A DNA stretch of 64,000 nt from CAZWBR01 sp964632305 (GCA_964632305.1 CAZWBR010000013.1:1-64000), one strand, 5' to 3'; numbered from the stretch's first letter, positions 41,275-50,744 are shown. Notes: generated by a model from the letters alone, not told the origin. Program-made: numbers and translations.

Positions 41275-41988
41275 TTAACGTTCTTCTTTTACGCTGCCCG
41301 AACCGGCAACGCTTGAATCGACACTGGGGTTTCCGCGGTAGATGACATTACCTGAGCCGGCAATCTTAGCGGTCAGGTTTTCGGTAGCTTGCACGTAGCA
41401 GTTACCTGAACCGGCAATTTTTACATCAACTTTTTTGGCGGGGAAGTCAATGGCCTTGACATTTCCCGAGCCTGAGACGATCGCTTTAAGTTCTGCCGCC
41501 GGCTGTTTCCCGGCAATATTGACGCTCCCCGATCCTGAAAGGGTTGCTGAGAATTTTTCAGTCTGGAGCTCTCCAATCTTAACTGAACCACTTCCGCTTA
41601 AGGCGACCTCTAGAATCAATGTTTCTATCTTGCTGTCGGCAATGATAGAGCCTGATCCCGACAGGGACAATCCGTCGATTTGCGGCATGGTGATATAGAC
41701 TTCAACCTCTCCCGGGTTCCAATTGTTTTTAAACCACGATTCGCTTGGATAGCGGATAATCAATTTCCGGTCCTTAACCTCGGTAATCAGTTTTTCGAGG
41801 GTGCTTTCCTTGGCCTTAACAGAAACGGACGGGGTTTTCCCCTGGGTTAATATGACTTTAGCGTCATTCCGGAGGGAAACTTCCGTGAAAGCGGAGACAT
41901 CGCGTTTTTCCGTCTTCTGGGCTAATGCAAATTGTTGCCCAAAAAAGAGGAGCATGATCAACATCGGGATAATACGTATTTTCATCAT
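41275..41988 (-). CDS. Head-GIN domain (DUF2807) exported adhesin-like protein
   Basis: The 237-residue product has a signal peptide (about 5-23, ending FALAQ). The rest is a right-handed beta-helix built of rungs that each carry GSGS or GSGN (at least eight, about every 20-25 residues), typical of DUF2807. The opening KRDVSAFTEVSLRNDAKVILTQG is the family start. Location is probably periplasmic or surface; the ligand is unknown. Start at ATG 41988 or 41985. Confidence 0.88.
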   Translation of the reverse strand: MMKIRIIPMLIMLLFFGQQFALAQKTEKRDVSAFTEVSLRNDAKVILTQGKTPSVSVKAKESTLEKLITEVKDRKLIIRYPSESWFKNNWNPGEVEVYITMPQIDGLSLSGSGSIIADSKIETLILEVALSGSGSVKIGELQTEKFSATLSGSGSVNIAGKQPAAELKAIVSGSGNVKAIDFPAKKVDVKIAGSGNCYVQATENLTAKIAGSGNVIYRGNPSVDSSVAGSGSVKEER

Positions 41989-42053
41989 TTGAGATTTTAG
42001 TTTCTTGATACAATGACGAACAACTCTATCAAAAGTTGCACCAAAAATGTTTT

Positions 42054-42593
42054 TTATTCCAGATAAAGCTCGATTAGTCCTTCCGGACAGTCAAGGAATA
42101 ATTCCTGTTTATCTTCATTGATTTGTTCTATAATGTTGTCCGACAGTGGAATTAGTATTTCGGAGCGGGGATGGTTTACCGTAATGACAATATTGCCGGC
42201 ATAATCGTCGATTCCGACTACAGGGCCCAGTTTCCCCATTTTTTTATCAAAGACCATGAAGCCGTCCAGGTAGGAAAGGGGGTTCATTTCCTCCGGTTCG
42301 ATGATCTCCTCATTGGGAATATATACTTTACATCCGATCAATTCTTTGACCTTATCCTGACTCTCAAGATCTTCAAACAGGATGATGGCGCTGTCGGAAG
42401 TACGGAACCGGAGGCCATCCTCCCCGATAAAGAAAGGAACGAGGCCACCTTCGATTTCCACGAATAGTATTTCAGCCTCTTCGAGGGATTCTTCGAGGTT
42501 TTCGTCGTAAAGCAGGATGATTTCACCTTTTAATCCATGGGGTTTCTGAATCGTGCCGATCGGTGTAAAGTCTTTTTTTTCAATTGGTTTCAT
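42054..42593 (-). CDS. rimM: Ribosome maturation factor RimM
   Basis: Helps 30S maturation around ribosomal protein S19. The 179 residues include the N-terminal RimM domain (FTPIGTIQKPHGLKGEIILL at about 10-29) and the C-terminal PRC barrel (LSYLDGFMVFDKKMGKLGPVVGIDDYAGNIVITV). It lies downstream of rpsP on the same strand, the usual partner, but a clear terminator lies between them, so its expression is probably reduced by, or independent of, the rpsP transcript. Confidence 0.95.
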   Translation of the reverse strand: MKPIEKKDFTPIGTIQKPHGLKGEIILLYDENLEESLEEAEILFVEIEGGLVPFFIGEDGLRFRTSDSAIILFEDLESQDKVKELIGCKVYIPNEEIIEPEEMNPLSYLDGFMVFDKKMGKLGPVVGIDDYAGNIVITVNHPRSEILIPLSDNIIEQINEDKQELFLDCPEGLIELYLE

Positions 42594-42633
42594 TGGACAT
42601 TTCTTAATGCGGGTCTTTGTACAAAGATATAAA

Positions 42634-42673
42634 GATAAATAAAAAGGCGGTGGTTATTCAACCATCGCCTTTT
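42634..42673 (-). terminator. Terminator between rpsP and rimM
   Basis: On the minus strand AAGGCGATGGTT pairs with AACCACCGCCTT (plus-strand arms 42660-42671 and 42644-42655), loop of four, followed by a T-rich run. One G-T pair is present in the stem. Confidence 0.82.
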
Positions 42674-42719
42674 ATGATCTTCGACCCGTTGAAATAGCGG
42701 GACCCAAGAAGGTGATTTT

Positions 42720-43256
42720 TTATGCTTCAGTGGTTTCTTCAGCAGCTTCTGCTTCACCGGCAGCTTCTTCTTTTGCAGCGACAGCTTCAGCAGCGGCGGC
42801 AGCGTTTTTCTTGGCAATTTCTGCCAAACGGTCTTCATTGACTTTAGCTTCAGCTTTCAGTCGTGCTTTTTTCTCTTCAGCAGAGGTAGCCGACAAGCTG
42901 TCTTTCTTAGCCTGGATCTTAGCTTCTTTTGAAGTCAACCAAGCCTGGAATCTCTTTTCAGCTTCTGCTTCGTCGAATGCTCCTTTTTTAACTCCTTCCA
43001 AAAGGTGTTTTTTCATCATCACGCCCTTGGTCGATAAAATCGTACGGGCAGTGTCTGTGGGTTGAGCACCTTTGTTGAGCCAGCTTAAGGCTTTCTCGAA
43101 GTCAAGATCGATGGTAGCAGGATTAGTGTTGGGATTGAATGAACCGATCCTTTCAATAAACCTACCATCTCGTGGTGCCCTGCTGTTTGCTACCACGATG
43201 TGGTAGTAGGCATGTTGTTTGCGGCCATGCCTTGCCAAGCGAATCTTTACTGGCAT
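42720..43256 (-). CDS. rpsP: 30S ribosomal protein S16 with C-terminal extension
   Basis: The first 80 or so residues are S16 (VKIRLARHGRKQHAYYHIVVANSRAPRDGRFIERIGSFNP). Total length is 178 residues, about twice E. coli S16. The extra C-terminal part (from about residue 110) is a charged, alanine-rich helix ending in EEAAGEAEAAEETTEA. Such tails occur in Bacteroidota S16. A TAnnTTTG promoter lies 44 bp upstream. Confidence 0.95.
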   Translation of the reverse strand: MPVKIRLARHGRKQHAYYHIVVANSRAPRDGRFIERIGSFNPNTNPATIDLDFEKALSWLNKGAQPTDTARTILSTKGVMMKKHLLEGVKKGAFDEAEAEKRFQAWLTSKEAKIQAKKDSLSATSAEEKKARLKAEAKVNEDRLAEIAKKNAAAAAEAVAAKEEAAGEAEAAEETTEA

Positions 43257-43299
43257 AACGTTTTACTGTTATTAATTGATAAAATAAAATTTTGCGCTG

Positions 43300-43307
43300 C
43301 AAATTTA
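43300..43307 (-). promoter_or_regulatory. Candidate -7 element for rpsP
   Basis: On the minus strand TAAATTTG fits TAnnTTTG. It would start transcription near 43293, with a leader of about 37 bases. Confidence 0.42.
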
Positions 43308-43528
43308 CAATATTAATTCAGATAAAAAAGAATAGTTTTGCATTTTAAACTGCATAGAATCAATTCGTCGGGGGGAAGGGCGTGCAAATAGTTTTTTTTG
43401 CAAAAATAATATTCAAAGCGCAACCTTTCCTATGAAGTTTCCGTCTTAAACTTTTGGGACGTTTATCGATTGTTTGATTCAGGCCTGAGATTAATTACGA
43501 ACCATTATATTAACTATAAAGAAAGATT

Positions 43529-44215
43529 ATGAGAAAGATTACTTTGAAACTGGGATTTTTTATTGTGTCAACTGCCTTATTACTATCCGGATGTAACAAA
43601 GATGATGATTCGATACAGATGTATGGAGATACTTTTGTCCGTTCAGTCATGGTGGATGGGGCTGTGGCTTACGGGGTTATTCAGAATGTTGTGAGTACCA
43701 GTGCGATTGATACCGCTACAGTGACATGCGCTGAAGGGATATTGGGATTGAAAAGATATGACGTTTCGAGATTATCTTATTACAATGAGCCCGCTTTGGG
43801 AGAATATGAATCACTTCCGCCATCAGCAGGTACTTATTCGTACAACGTTAAATTCACCGATGGCAGGGAGATAACGACTTCAAACAGTATCACTCCCCCT
43901 TTTGTATTGCCGGCCCAGAATGTGCAGGTCTCCTATGTGGTCGTAGACAGTACGCCAAAGATCAAACTGGTTTGGGATGCCGTGGATAATGTGGATGCTT
44001 ACACAATCAAGGTAACCAGTGGGTCTACGGTTATTTACACAACAACGGGTACAATTGATGAGGGAGAAGACGGGGAATTATTGTACCCCATTGCGATATT
44101 TTCTGCGTATACCCCGGGAACGGTAGACTTTGAGATTATGGCTGTTGATTATGAATCGACAAGCTATAATATTAATTCAATCAGCGTAGCAACAACTTCA
44201 CTGCAGTTGGATTAA
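43529..44215 (+). CDS. Lipoprotein of unknown function, Ig/FN3-like
   Basis: The 228-residue product has a lipoprotein signal (VSTALLLSGC, Cys22) followed by the acidic NKDDDS typical of exported Bacteroidota lipoproteins. The body is beta-rich. Residues about 145-228 look like a fibronectin type III or similar sandwich (PKIKLVWDAVDNVDAYTIKVTSGSTVIYTT ... GTVDFEIMAVDYES). No catalytic motif was found. It is monocistronic with its own terminator, and is probably surface-exposed. Confidence 0.75.
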   Translation: MRKITLKLGFFIVSTALLLSGCNKDDDSIQMYGDTFVRSVMVDGAVAYGVIQNVVSTSAIDTATVTCAEGILGLKRYDVSRLSYYNEPALGEYESLPPSAGTYSYNVKFTDGREITTSNSITPPFVLPAQNVQVSYVVVDSTPKIKLVWDAVDNVDAYTIKVTSGSTVIYTTTGTIDEGEDGELLYPIAIFSAYTPGTVDFEIMAVDYESTSYNINSISVATTSLQLD

Positions 44216-44235
44216 TTTTACAGGGTTTTTTTATA

Positions 44236-44271
44236 AAAGAAAAGGCATCCTTCGGGATGCCTTTTCTTTTT
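44236..44271 (+). terminator. Terminator of the FN3-like lipoprotein gene
   Basis: AAAAGGCATCC and GGATGCCTTTT pair around the stable tetraloop TTCG (44251-44254), with a T-run after the stem. Confidence 0.92.
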
Positions 44272-44421
44272 CTGTGAGGTGATTAAGCCGGTTTTAGGTT
44301 GGGAAAGGTGCCTTTGTTGATAAAAATTAATTTGTGCGGAAAACTCTAAATACTATCTTTAACGTTGCTTCTTTTTTATTGAGAGAGGTCGTTTTTGATC
44401 ATTAAGTCAACAGGTTTTAAT

Positions 44422-47400
44422 ATGACACCCTTTATCCATTTACATGTTCACAGTCAATATTCGATTCTTGACGGCGCCGCCAGCGTCCCCGGCTTGGTAA
44501 AAAAAGCCAAGGGGGATGGCATGACCGCGATCGCGCTCACCGATCATGGTTCCATGTTCGGGATCAAGGAGTTTCACGAGACCTGTAAGAAGAACGGGGT
44601 GAAACCTATTCTTGGGGTAGAGACCTATGTGGCTGCCCGAGGGATTCATTTTAAAGACAAGAACGAAAAAGATGACCGTTCGGGCGATCACCTGATCCTG
44701 TTGGCCAAAAACGAGAAGGGCTACCGCAACCTGCTGAAGCTGGTCTCTATTGCCAACACCGAAGGCTTTTATTACAAGCCCAGGATCGATAAATCATTGT
44801 TGGAAAAATATAACGAAGGGCTTATTGTTTCCTCGGCCTGTCTGGGAGGGGAAATTCCCCAGTTGATCATGAAGGGTGATATCACGGCAGCTGAGGAGGC
44901 TGTTCTGTGGTACAAAAATATTTTCGGTGACGATTATTATTTGGAATTGCAACGTCATAAGGCGGAAGATCCCCAGCAAAGAGCTGAGATTTACGATAAT
45001 CAGGTGTTGGTGAATAGTGCGATCCTGAAGCTAGCCGCAAAGTATCAGGTAAAAGTAATCGCCACCAACGACGTGCATTTTATCAATGAGGAGGATGCCG
45101 AGGCGCACGACCTGTTGATCTGCCTCAATACCGGCAAAGATCTGGACGATCCGACCCGGATGCGTTATACGCGTCAGGAATGGTTTAAGACCACCGGCGA
45201 GATGAACGATCTCTTCTCGGATATCCCGGAAGCGTTGTCCAATACCAATGAGATTGTTGATAAGGTTGAGTTCTATGAACTGGATACGACCCCGATCATG
45301 CCGGAGTTCCCCATCCCGGCTGAATTCGGGACGATGGATGAGTACCTCGAAAAATATGACGAAGCCTCACTGATCGAAGAGTTTGGCGAGAAGAAATTTC
45401 ATGACCTGGGAGGCTATTCCAAGGTTCTGCGGATCAAATACGAGGCCGATTATTTACAATCGTTGGTCTATAAGGGGGCTAAGGAACGATATGGCGACCA
45501 GTTTAGTGGCGATGTGCAGGAACGCATCGACTTCGAGCTGAATGTGATTAAAACCATGGGTTTCCCCGGATACTTCCTTATCGTCCAGGATTTTATTAAC
45601 GCGGCCCGTGCGATGGGCGTAATTGTAGGCCCGGGGCGTGGATCGGCGGCCGGTTCAGCGGTGGCCTATTCGAGCGGGATCACCAATGTCGATCCCATCA
45701 AGTACGATCTGCTGTTCGAACGTTTCCTTAATCCCGACCGTATCTCGATGCCCGATATTGATATCGACTTCGATGATGATGGCCGGCAGATGGTCCTGGA
45801 TTGGGTAAAGGAGAAATACGGGCGTGATAAAGTGGCCCATATCTGTACTTTCGGAACGATGGCCGCCAAGATGGCCATCCGCGATGTGGCCCGTGTGCTG
45901 CGACTACCTTTGCCCGAAGCCGACCGGCTGGCTAAGATGGTCCCCGAAACCCCTAAAATTACCCTCGAAAAAGCATATAAGGAAAATCCGGAGTTAGAGA
46001 ACGAGAAAAAGTCGGGCAATCCTTTGATTGTTAAGACGATGAAGTTGGCTGAGACACTCGAGGGTTGTGTCCGCCAGTATGGTGTTCATGCCTGCGGGGT
46101 CCTTATCGGACGCGATCCATTGGATATGCATATCCCGCTGATGCCAACCAAAGATGAAGATCTGCTGACTACCCAATACGACGGCCACTTCGTTGAGGCC
46201 ATCGGGTTGTTGAAGATGGACTTCCTCGGATTGAAAACCCTTTCCATTATCAAGGAGTGTCTGGAGAATATCCGTCTCTCCCGTAAGATAGACCTCGATA
46301 TCAATAAAGTCCCGGTCGACGATGAAGAGACCTTCAAGCTCTTCAGCCGCGGAGACACCACCGCCATCTTCCAGTTCGAATCGCCCGGGATGAAAAAATG
46401 GTTACGCCTGCTGCAACCTAACCGGTTCGAAGACCTGGTGGCCATGAATGCCCTCTACCGTCCGGGGCCGATGGACTATATCCCCAATTACGTTAACCGT
46501 AAGCATGGCCGCGAAGAGATTATCTACGATCACCCGATGATGGAGACCTATCTTAAGGACACCTACGGGATTACGGTCTTCCAGGAGCAGGTGATGTTAC
46601 TCTCCCGGTCGCTCGGTCTCTTTACCCGCGGCGAATCGGATACCCTTCGTAAGGCTATGGGTAAGAAGAATATCCAGTTGATGGAGAAGCTGAAAGCCCA
46701 ATTCGTCACCGGTTGTAAATCGAACCCCGAATTTATGGAAGGGTGCAAGGGGGGCGGTAAAGTAGCCGACGGACTTATCGATAAGATATGGAAAGACTGG
46801 GAAGCCTTTGCCTCCTATGCCTTCAATAAATCGCATTCGGTCTGCTACGCCTATGTCGCCTACCAGACCGGTTATCTGAAAGCCCACTATCCGTCCGAGT
46901 TCATGGCGGCAGTGTTAAGTTGCAACCTCTCCAATTCCGATAAGATCTCCATCTTTATGGACGAATGTAACCAGATGGGGCTCCAGGTCCTGGGACCTGA
47001 CGTGAATGAATCGCGTTCGAAGTTCTTCGTCAACAAGAGCGGGGGATTACGTTTCGGGATGGCGGCTATCAAGGGTGTCGGGGCGGGGGCCGTGGAGGAT
47101 ATACTGAAAGAACGCGACCTGAATGGCGAGTATAAATCGATCTTCGATTTTGTCGAACGGGTCAACCTGCAGTCGGCCAATAAGAAAAACCTTGAAGCGC
47201 TGGCTATGGCCGGGGCGTTCGATGGTTTCAATACGATTCACCGGGCCCAGTATTTTGCCGATAACGGCGATGGTTCTACTTTTATTGAATCCTTGATCCG
47301 GTATGGGAATAAGGTACAGGCCGAAAAAGCTTCCTCAATGGCTACCCTTTTCGGCGGAAGCCAAAGCATTGAGGTAAAGCTTCCGGCTATTCCCAATGTG

Positions 47401-48063
47401 GCCGAATGGCCCAAGATTGTGATGCTCGAAAAGGAGAAAAACCTGATCGGGATCTACCTCTCGGCCCATCCGCTGGATGATTACCGGTTGGAAATAAATA
47501 GCTTGTGTACCAAAGATGTATCCTTGTCCGATCTGAACGAGGATATCCGCAAGATGATGAACCGCGATTTAACCTTCGCGGGAATCGTTACCGAGGCGCA
47601 GGAAGGGATCAGTAAAAACGGGAAACCCTATGCTGTGATGGTCTTGACCGATTACAACGCCTCCTGTAAAATGATGTTCTTCGGAAATGACTTTGTTTCC
47701 TTCGGGAAATATTGCCGTAAGGGACTCTTCCTGTTGGTCAAAGGGCGGGTGGCCGAGAAATGGCGGGGCAGTAATGACCTCGAGTTTAAACCGGCCAAGA
47801 TAGAATTGCTTCAGGAGATAGCCGAGAAGGCCGAATCGGCCCTGATCGAGATTGAAACAGAAGCGATATCCCCCGAATTGATCGAGGAGTTGGATCTGAA
47901 GTTAGGTCGCTCTCAGGGAAATACGGCTATCCGCTTTCTCGTTTCCGATAAGGAGTCAAGCATCAAGCTGAAGCTCTTTTCCCGAACCCGGCGAATCATG
48001 CTGACCTCTGAGATAAAAGCATATTTGCAAAATCATCCGGACATAGCATTTAGTATTAATTAA
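44422..48063 (+). CDS. dnaE: DNA polymerase III subunit alpha
   Basis: The replicative DNA polymerase catalytic subunit. From ATG 44422 it has 1213 residues. The PHP domain opens FIHLHVHSQYSILDGA and keeps ALTDHGSMFG. The catalytic palm holds VGPGRGSAAGSAVAY and PDIDIDFDDDGR. The thumb/fingers region includes VRQYGVHACGVLI and TAIFQFESPGMK. The tandem HhH region is followed by an OB domain (LTFAGIVTEAQEGISKNGKPYAVMVLTD). No intein or split is present. The longer frame from 44395 lacks a good start. trxA follows 59 bp downstream. Confidence 0.97.
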   Translation: MTPFIHLHVHSQYSILDGAASVPGLVKKAKGDGMTAIALTDHGSMFGIKEFHETCKKNGVKPILGVETYVAARGIHFKDKNEKDDRSGDHLILLAKNEKGYRNLLKLVSIANTEGFYYKPRIDKSLLEKYNEGLIVSSACLGGEIPQLIMKGDITAAEEAVLWYKNIFGDDYYLELQRHKAEDPQQRAEIYDNQVLVNSAILKLAAKYQVKVIATNDVHFINEEDAEAHDLLICLNTGKDLDDPTRMRYTRQEWFKTTGEMNDLFSDIPEALSNTNEIVDKVEFYELDTTPIMPEFPIPAEFGTMDEYLEKYDEASLIEEFGEKKFHDLGGYSKVLRIKYEADYLQSLVYKGAKERYGDQFSGDVQERIDFELNVIKTMGFPGYFLIVQDFINAARAMGVIVGPGRGSAAGSAVAYSSGITNVDPIKYDLLFERFLNPDRISMPDIDIDFDDDGRQMVLDWVKEKYGRDKVAHICTFGTMAAKMAIRDVARVLRLPLPEADRLAKMVPETPKITLEKAYKENPELENEKKSGNPLIVKTMKLAETLEGCVRQYGVHACGVLIGRDPLDMHIPLMPTKDEDLLTTQYDGHFVEAIGLLKMDFLGLKTLSIIKECLENIRLSRKIDLDINKVPVDDEETFKLFSRGDTTAIFQFESPGMKKWLRLLQPNRFEDLVAMNALYRPGPMDYIPNYVNRKHGREEIIYDHPMMETYLKDTYGITVFQEQVMLLSRSLGLFTRGESDTLRKAMGKKNIQLMEKLKAQFVTGCKSNPEFMEGCKGGGKVADGLIDKIWKDWEAFASYAFNKSHSVCYAYVAYQTGYLKAHYPSEFMAAVLSCNLSNSDKISIFMDECNQMGLQVLGPDVNESRSKFFVNKSGGLRFGMAAIKGVGAGAVEDILKERDLNGEYKSIFDFVERVNLQSANKKNLEALAMAGAFDGFNTIHRAQYFADNGDGSTFIESLIRYGNKVQAEKASSMATLFGGSQSIEVKLPAIPNVAEWPKIVMLEKEKNLIGIYLSAHPLDDYRLEINSLCTKDVSLSDLNEDIRKMMNRDLTFAGIVTEAQEGISKNGKPYAVMVLTDYNASCKMMFFGNDFVSFGKYCRKGLFLLVKGRVAEKWRGSNDLEFKPAKIELLQEIAEKAESALIEIETEAISPELIEELDLKLGRSQGNTAIRFLVSDKESSIKLKLFSRTRRIMLTSEIKAYLQNHPDIAFSIN

Positions 48064-48067
48064 TTTG

Positions 48068-48075
48068 TAATTTTG
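48068..48075 (+). promoter_or_regulatory. Candidate -7 element for trxA
   Basis: TAATTTTG fits TAnnTTTG directly after the dnaE stop. It would give a leader of about 40 bases before the trxA ATG. Confidence 0.35.
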
Positions 48076-48122
48076 TTTTTCTGAAAATTCGACTTTATAC
48101 AAACATTTAAAAAATATTTGTC

Positions 48123-48440
48123 ATGACTATTGAAGTTACTGATGCAAATTTCGAAGAGATTGTTCTTCAATCTGACAAGCCTGTTTTGGTTGATTTTTGG
48201 GCAGAATGGTGTGGCCCGTGCCGCATGATTGGTCCACTGGTCGCCGAGCTTTCCGAAGACTATCAGGATAGGGCGCTGGTCACGAAAATGGATGTTGATT
48301 CAAATCCGGGAACTGCCGCCAAATTTGGGATCCGCAACATCCCGACGATCCTCTTCTTCAAGAACGGAGAGATTGCTGACAAACAGGTGGGAGCTGTTCC
48401 TAAAACCATTTTGGCTTCCAAGATTGATGCACTTTTATAG
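48123..48440 (+). CDS. trxA: Thioredoxin
   Basis: Cytoplasmic dithiol-disulfide reductant of 105 residues. The redox motif is WAEWCGPC (Cys30, Cys33). The cis-proline segment is IRNIPTILFFKNGE (Pro about 74), and FGIR before it is typical. All key residues are present. It is followed by a strong terminator. Confidence 0.97.
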   Translation: MTIEVTDANFEEIVLQSDKPVLVDFWAEWCGPCRMIGPLVAELSEDYQDRALVTKMDVDSNPGTAAKFGIRNIPTILFFKNGEIADKQVGAVPKTILASKIDALL

Positions 48441-48460
48441 AAAGATAACTGTTCGACATT

Positions 48461-48498
48461 AAAAAAGGCTCGGGATGATCAACTCCCGGGCCTTTTTT
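48461..48498 (+). terminator. Terminator of trxA
   Basis: AAAAAAGGCTCGGG (48461-48474) pairs with CCCGGGCCTTTTTT (48485-48498), one G-T wobble. The A-run and T-run make it usable in both directions. Confidence 0.9.
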
Positions 48499-48593
48499 AT
48501 CAACTGCCCCCCTGAATTCTGTTTCACCCCCATTCTCCTCTGTCGCGATTCCAAAAGCGGAAATCGTATTATCATCTACTGACCATCCCCCTG

Positions 48594-48693
48594 TTTTCAC
48601 CGTTTATTCTCCGTACTTTAAAGGTACTTTGTTCGTTCATTATACCTATGAAGTACGAACAAAGTACGAACAAACTACGAACAAAGTCCGGAG
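48594..48693. repeat. Palindromic 11-bp unit array C
   Basis: Left half 48594-48637 (TTTTCACCGTT, TATTCTCCGTA, CTTTAAAGGTA, CTTTGTTCGTT), spacer CATTA, right half 48643-48686 (TACCTATGAAG, TACGAACAAAG, TACGAACAAAC, TACGAACAAAG), then TCCGGA (48687-48692) directly at the unit boundary. It is the same subfamily as array B but in the opposite orientation. It lies in the 281-bp gap between the trxA terminator and the convergent EEP gene. Confidence 0.85.
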
Positions 48694-48779
48694 TTGACCC
48701 CTGCAAGGGCTGTTGAAGAGACTGGTTGGTGGAGGGACCAAGGTGAGAATTAAATTGATTGGCTGACCGGGGAGAGTTT

Positions 48780-49859
48780 TTATTCCTTAAGGGTGCAGCA
48801 GACCGGGAAGTGGTCGGAGTATTTAACCTTTTCGCGTTTGTAATTCACCGATTTGAATCGTTCGTCGTGAAAGATATAGTCGATGCGGAGGGTGGGCAGG
48901 ATTCCGTCGTAGCTGTTGGAAATCCCGGATCCCGATTCGACGAACGAATCTTTGAGCCCGCTCCTTACGGTCCGGTAGGTATAGGAAACCGGGGTGTCGT
49001 TGAAATCTCCGCAGACAATGACCGGGTAGGGGCATTGGGCCATGTGTTCGGCCACTTTACGGGCTTGTTCGGCCCGGACCGAAAAGGCCCGTTTCAATTT
49101 TCCCCCCAACTCACGGGCTTCCCCTAATTGGCGCCGGCCCAGATCGGCATCCTGCGGATTGATGATCGAGTAGCGGCCCGGGATGATGTTATACGATTGA
49201 AAATGGCAGTTGTAAACCCTTATGATTTTGTTCTCGCCGATCCTGAGGTCGGAGAAGAGCACCATATTGGAGCTTCGCTTGAACCGGATCTCTCCCATGC
49301 TGACGATCGGATATTTGGAAAAGGTGACCGGTCCCGAGTAGGATGATCCATGGGCCAACTGGTAATGCTTGATTTGGGGAAGGGCATCCCTGATTTCCTT
49401 TGGATTTAACCGTCCTTTTGCCGAGATGCTCGCTTCCTGGAGGCAGATAATTTCGGCTCCTGTCTTTTTCAGGTAATTGATGATGTCGATCTCTTCCGTT
49501 TTTTTCTTTCCCCTATCGTAACTGAAGTTATGGACGTTGTAGGTGAGGACCTTGATGCCTTCAGCCTGAGCTTCGCGGTCGGGAATGATCTGGATGAATC
49601 CGGACAAGTGGTTGTAGCCGATCAGGATGGCCACTACCGGGATCAACAGGAACTTCGAGCGGATCAGAATATAATAGACCAGGAAGACCAGGTTAAGCAG
49701 TAGGATATAGGGGTAGGCCAGGCCAAAGAAGGAGAGGGGCCAGAATTTGTCGGGCGGAGTAAACGGGGCTAGGTAAGCCAGCATCAGTAATCCCGCGGAC
49801 CCGGTTGCGAGAACCAAACCGAAGCGGCTAAAGAACTTTTTTATCCCTGTCGTTTTCAT
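48780..49859 (-). CDS. Membrane-anchored endonuclease/exonuclease/phosphatase (EEP) family protein
   Basis: The 359-residue product begins with three membrane segments (about residues 10-90). An EEP domain follows, with VLTYNVHNF, EIICLQEAS (metal-binding Glu), VVCGDFNDTPVSYTYR, LRIDYIFHD and KYSDHFPV as the catalytic landmarks. The domain probably faces the periplasm and hydrolyses a phosphoester; the substrate is unknown. It is the third gene of a run with two rhomboids. Its ATG overlaps the stop of the upstream rhomboid by 4 bp. Confidence 0.9.
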   Translation of the reverse strand: MKTTGIKKFFSRFGLVLATGSAGLLMLAYLAPFTPPDKFWPLSFFGLAYPYILLLNLVFLVYYILIRSKFLLIPVVAILIGYNHLSGFIQIIPDREAQAEGIKVLTYNVHNFSYDRGKKKTEEIDIINYLKKTGAEIICLQEASISAKGRLNPKEIRDALPQIKHYQLAHGSSYSGPVTFSKYPIVSMGEIRFKRSSNMVLFSDLRIGENKIIRVYNCHFQSYNIIPGRYSIINPQDADLGRRQLGEARELGGKLKRAFSVRAEQARKVAEHMAQCPYPVIVCGDFNDTPVSYTYRTVRSGLKDSFVESGSGISNSYDGILPTLRIDYIFHDERFKSVNYKREKVKYSDHFPVCCTLKE

Positions 49860-50737
49860 TTTTTACTGCCCATCTTAAACAACATCTCCTTTTCGTCGGA
49901 GGTCAGGCTGTCGTAACCCGATTTGCTGATTTTGTCAAGAATACGGTTGACCTCTTCCTGTTGCCGGGTTTTGGACCGGTTGTAGTCATAATCGGGATTG
50001 GCCGAGTTGCTGTATTTTACTTTTAGATGTCTTCGGGGTCTTCTCCAGATGAAGAGCCGGTCGACGAATTGGTTGAACCCGGCCGAGATGTCATGTCCGG
50101 CCATCAGGCGCGACATGTAGATCCATCCCCATAAGGCCCCTCCCAGATGGGCGAAATTACCGCCGGCATTCTCGCCCGACAATCCTACGATATAGATAAG
50201 AATCGATACGATGGAGATCCATTTGATTTTTACCGGTCCCAGGAATAAGAGATGGATCAGGTGGTTGGGCACATAGACCGATATCGCGATGACAATGGCA
50301 ATCACCGAGGCCGAGGCCCCGAGTAATTGGGTATTTTCAACTGACTCCCGGAACAGCGGGAAGAAGTTATAGGCCAGCATAAAGAAGATCCCTCCCAGAA
50401 AGCCGCCCAGCAGGTAGAGGCTGAGTAATCGCTGAGGATTATGGTATTCAAGGAATATTTTGCCGAACCAATAGAGCCACAGTGAATTGAAGAGGATGTG
50501 GAAAAAATCGAAATGGAGGAACATATAGGTCACGATGGTCCAGGGTCTCGAAAGGAAGGTTTCGAAGGAAGCGGGCAGCGCTAACCAATTGAGGATGGAC
50601 AATTCGTCGGAACCGCTGAGCTTATACCCCACGAAAATGATGCGGATCACCAGCCAGACTGCCACGTTGATGTGAATCAGTTTGGTGAGGTACGATCCGT
50701 TTTTAAACGAGAGCCTTATTTCGTCGACGATCCCCAT
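49856..50737 (-). CDS. Rhomboid family intramembrane serine protease (second of two)
   Basis: A six- to seven-helix membrane protease of 293 residues. The catalytic Ser is in LLGASASVIAI (about residue 140), the His in FAHLGGALWGW (about residue 202), and the oxyanion-side Asn in HILFNSLWLYWFG. The C-terminal 80 residues form a soluble tail with a domain (EEVNRILDKISKSGYDSLTSDEKEMLFKMG) often found after Bacteroidota rhomboids. It starts 7 bp after the other rhomboid gene and overlaps the EEP gene by 4 bp. Confidence 0.94.
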   Translation of the reverse strand: MGIVDEIRLSFKNGSYLTKLIHINVAVWLVIRIIFVGYKLSGSDELSILNWLALPASFETFLSRPWTIVTYMFLHFDFFHILFNSLWLYWFGKIFLEYHNPQRLLSLYLLGGFLGGIFFMLAYNFFPLFRESVENTQLLGASASVIAIVIAISVYVPNHLIHLLFLGPVKIKWISIVSILIYIVGLSGENAGGNFAHLGGALWGWIYMSRLMAGHDISAGFNQFVDRLFIWRRPRRHLKVKYSNSANPDYDYNRSKTRQQEEVNRILDKISKSGYDSLTSDEKEMLFKMGSKK

Positions 50738-50744
50738 GGTTTGC

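Noticed and set aside
44395..44421. N-terminal extension of DnaE
   Set aside because: It would need a TTG start and adds residues before the conserved PHP opening; the ATG at 44422 matches the family.
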